This document shows positions 5,749 to 6,617 of a stretch of DNA of 6,617 bases, piece by piece (position 1 is the stretch's first letter; every line of letters starts with the position of its first letter). Origin of the DNA: Betaproteobacteria bacterium. GTDB taxonomy: Bacteria; Pseudomonadota; Gammaproteobacteria; Burkholderiales; SG8-39. The notes beneath the pieces were generated by a model. That model was not told where the DNA came from and did not search any database. It worked only from the letters and a program-made list of their open reading frames with translations. The DNA lies in contig JAOUFA010000209.1 in the NCBI GenBank assembly GCA_029858545.1, positions 1 through 6,617 on the forward strand. Reading direction: 5' to 3'. Made by a program: the position numbers and the translations under genes.

Positions 5749-6617
5749 ATGAAACCCGCAATGTCCGATCGACTCGGCCTGGCGCTCGCCGCCGCGACGC
5801 TGCTCGGCGTCGCGCCGCCCGCCGCGGCGCAGAATTATCCGACGCATGAAATTCGCGCGCTGTGCAACTACAGCGCGGGCTCGGGGGCCGATATCATCGT
5901 GCGTTTCTACAGCGACAAGCTGAGCAAACTCGCCGGCAAGCCGGTGGTGGTCGAGAACAAGGTGGGCGCGAGCGGCGCGATCGCCACCGACGCGCTGGCG
6001 AAGTCGAACCCGGACGGCTACACGATCCTCATCACGCCGGTGAGCTCGACCATCGTCTCGGCGCCGTATCTGTTCAAGAAGCTGCCGTTCGATTCGACCA
6101 AGGACTTCGCCGCGGTGACCACGATCGCCTCGCTGTCGTTCACGATCATGGTGAACGCCGCCTCGCCGATCAAGTCGATGAGCGAGCTGATCGAGCACGT
6201 CAAGACCCGCCAGGGCCACGGCTTCTACGGCACCACCAACAACACCGGGGTGATCGCCGCCGAGTTGCTCAAGGTGCAAACCGGGCTGCAGACGGTCTAT
6301 GTTCCGTACAAGCAGAACACGCAGGCGCTCACCGATCTGCTGCTGGGCCAGGTCGACTTCATCGTGTTCGACGCGACCTGGGCGCTCGGCCAGGTCAAGA
6401 GCGGCAAGGCGCGCATTCTCGCCGCGACCGCGGCGAAACGCTCGGGAGCGATGCCCGAGGTGCCGACCCTGGGCGAGCTGGGCTACGGAAACAACGACGT
6501 CTCGCCCTGGTGGGGGGTGGTGGTGGCCGCGGGAACGCCGCGGCCGATCGTCGAGAAACTCGCCGGCTGGTTCAACGAAATCACCGCCGCGGCCGACACC
6601 CGTCAGTTTCTCGCGCG
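5749..6617 (+). CDS. Bug/TctC-family tripartite tricarboxylate transporter substrate-binding protein (5' part, 289 codons seen)
   Basis: This is a periplasmic solute receptor of the Bug (Bordetella uptake gene)/TctC family, which binds organic acids and hands them to a TctAB-type permease or acts as a sensor. A signal peptide is clear: Lys2 and Arg8, then hydrophobic LGLALAAATLLGVA, with cleavage after Ala27 (AAA/QNYP). Family motifs follow: PTHEIRALCNYSAGSGADIIVR (31-52), VVVENKVGASGAIATDALAKSNPDGYTIL (66-94), YVPYKQNTQALTDLLLGQVDFIVFDAT (184-210) with the conserved Asp209, and MPEVPTLGELGY near 235-246. The YSAGSGADI loop replaces the more common PPGG-type loop of the ligand site. The gene runs off the right edge. 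A full member is about 320-330 residues, so perhaps 30-40 codons are missing. The 81-nt gap from the previous gene contains no obvious terminator. The ligand is unknown. Confidence 0.92.
   Translation, partial: MKPAMSDRLGLALAAATLLGVAPPAAAQNYPTHEIRALCNYSAGSGADIIVRFYSDKLSKLAGKPVVVENKVGASGAIATDALAKSNPDGYTILITPVSSTIVSAPYLFKKLPFDSTKDFAAVTTIASLSFTIMVNAASPIKSMSELIEHVKTRQGHGFYGTTNNTGVIAAELLKVQTGLQTVYVPYKQNTQALTDLLLGQVDFIVFDATWALGQVKSGKARILAATAAKRSGAMPEVPTLGELGYGNNDVSPWWGVVVAAGTPRPIVEKLAGWFNEITAAADTRQFLA

Noticed and set aside
5707..6279. 190-codon minus-strand frame across the receptor gene
   Set aside because: It is antisense to the signal peptide and ligand-binding motifs of the Bug protein and has a low-complexity product.

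Overview
The window looks like chromosomal DNA of a GC-rich, free-living proteobacterium, most likely a betaproteobacterium of the Burkholderiales type. The best clue is the gene entering from the right edge, a Bug/TctC-type tricarboxylate-transporter binding protein, a family greatly expanded in that group. The GC-rich coding on the right and the set of single-copy metabolic enzymes fit the same picture. All supported genes are on the + strand.

The left part (about 1-2361) differs from the rest. It is more AT-rich, its two proteins are unrecognised membrane-anchored proteins, and it is laid out like integron gene cassettes. A core site GTTAGCC lies at 180-186. An exact complement, GGCTAAC, lies at 921-927 and overlaps the stop codon of the first gene. 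It opens a 57-nt attC-like element that ends in a second core, GTTAGAG, at 971-977. This defines a 791-bp cassette (181-971) with one 236-aa gene. A second cassette starts at 972 and carries a 450-aa membrane protein. Its expected inverse core is present at 2352-2361 (9 of 10 bases complementary to the cassette start), but the rest of its attC is missing or degraded, so the array appears to end there. No integrase gene is visible. It would have to lie outside the window, probably to the left.

The right part (about 2362-6617) is ordinary GC-rich chromosome. It starts with a small unrecognised protein and a tightly coupled small lipoprotein. These are followed by a zinc-less quinone-oxidoreductase-like MDR enzyme, a D-2-hydroxyacid dehydrogenase, an NTF2-like/SgcJ-type small protein and the start of the Bug-family periplasmic receptor. 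The last three are closely spaced and may form a small catabolic unit (uptake of an organic acid plus oxidation or reduction of a 2-hydroxy/2-oxo acid), but the substrate cannot be read from the sequence.

The most interesting signal is the cassette architecture and its two unknown membrane proteins, together with the broken right-hand attC at the junction with the GC-rich backbone.
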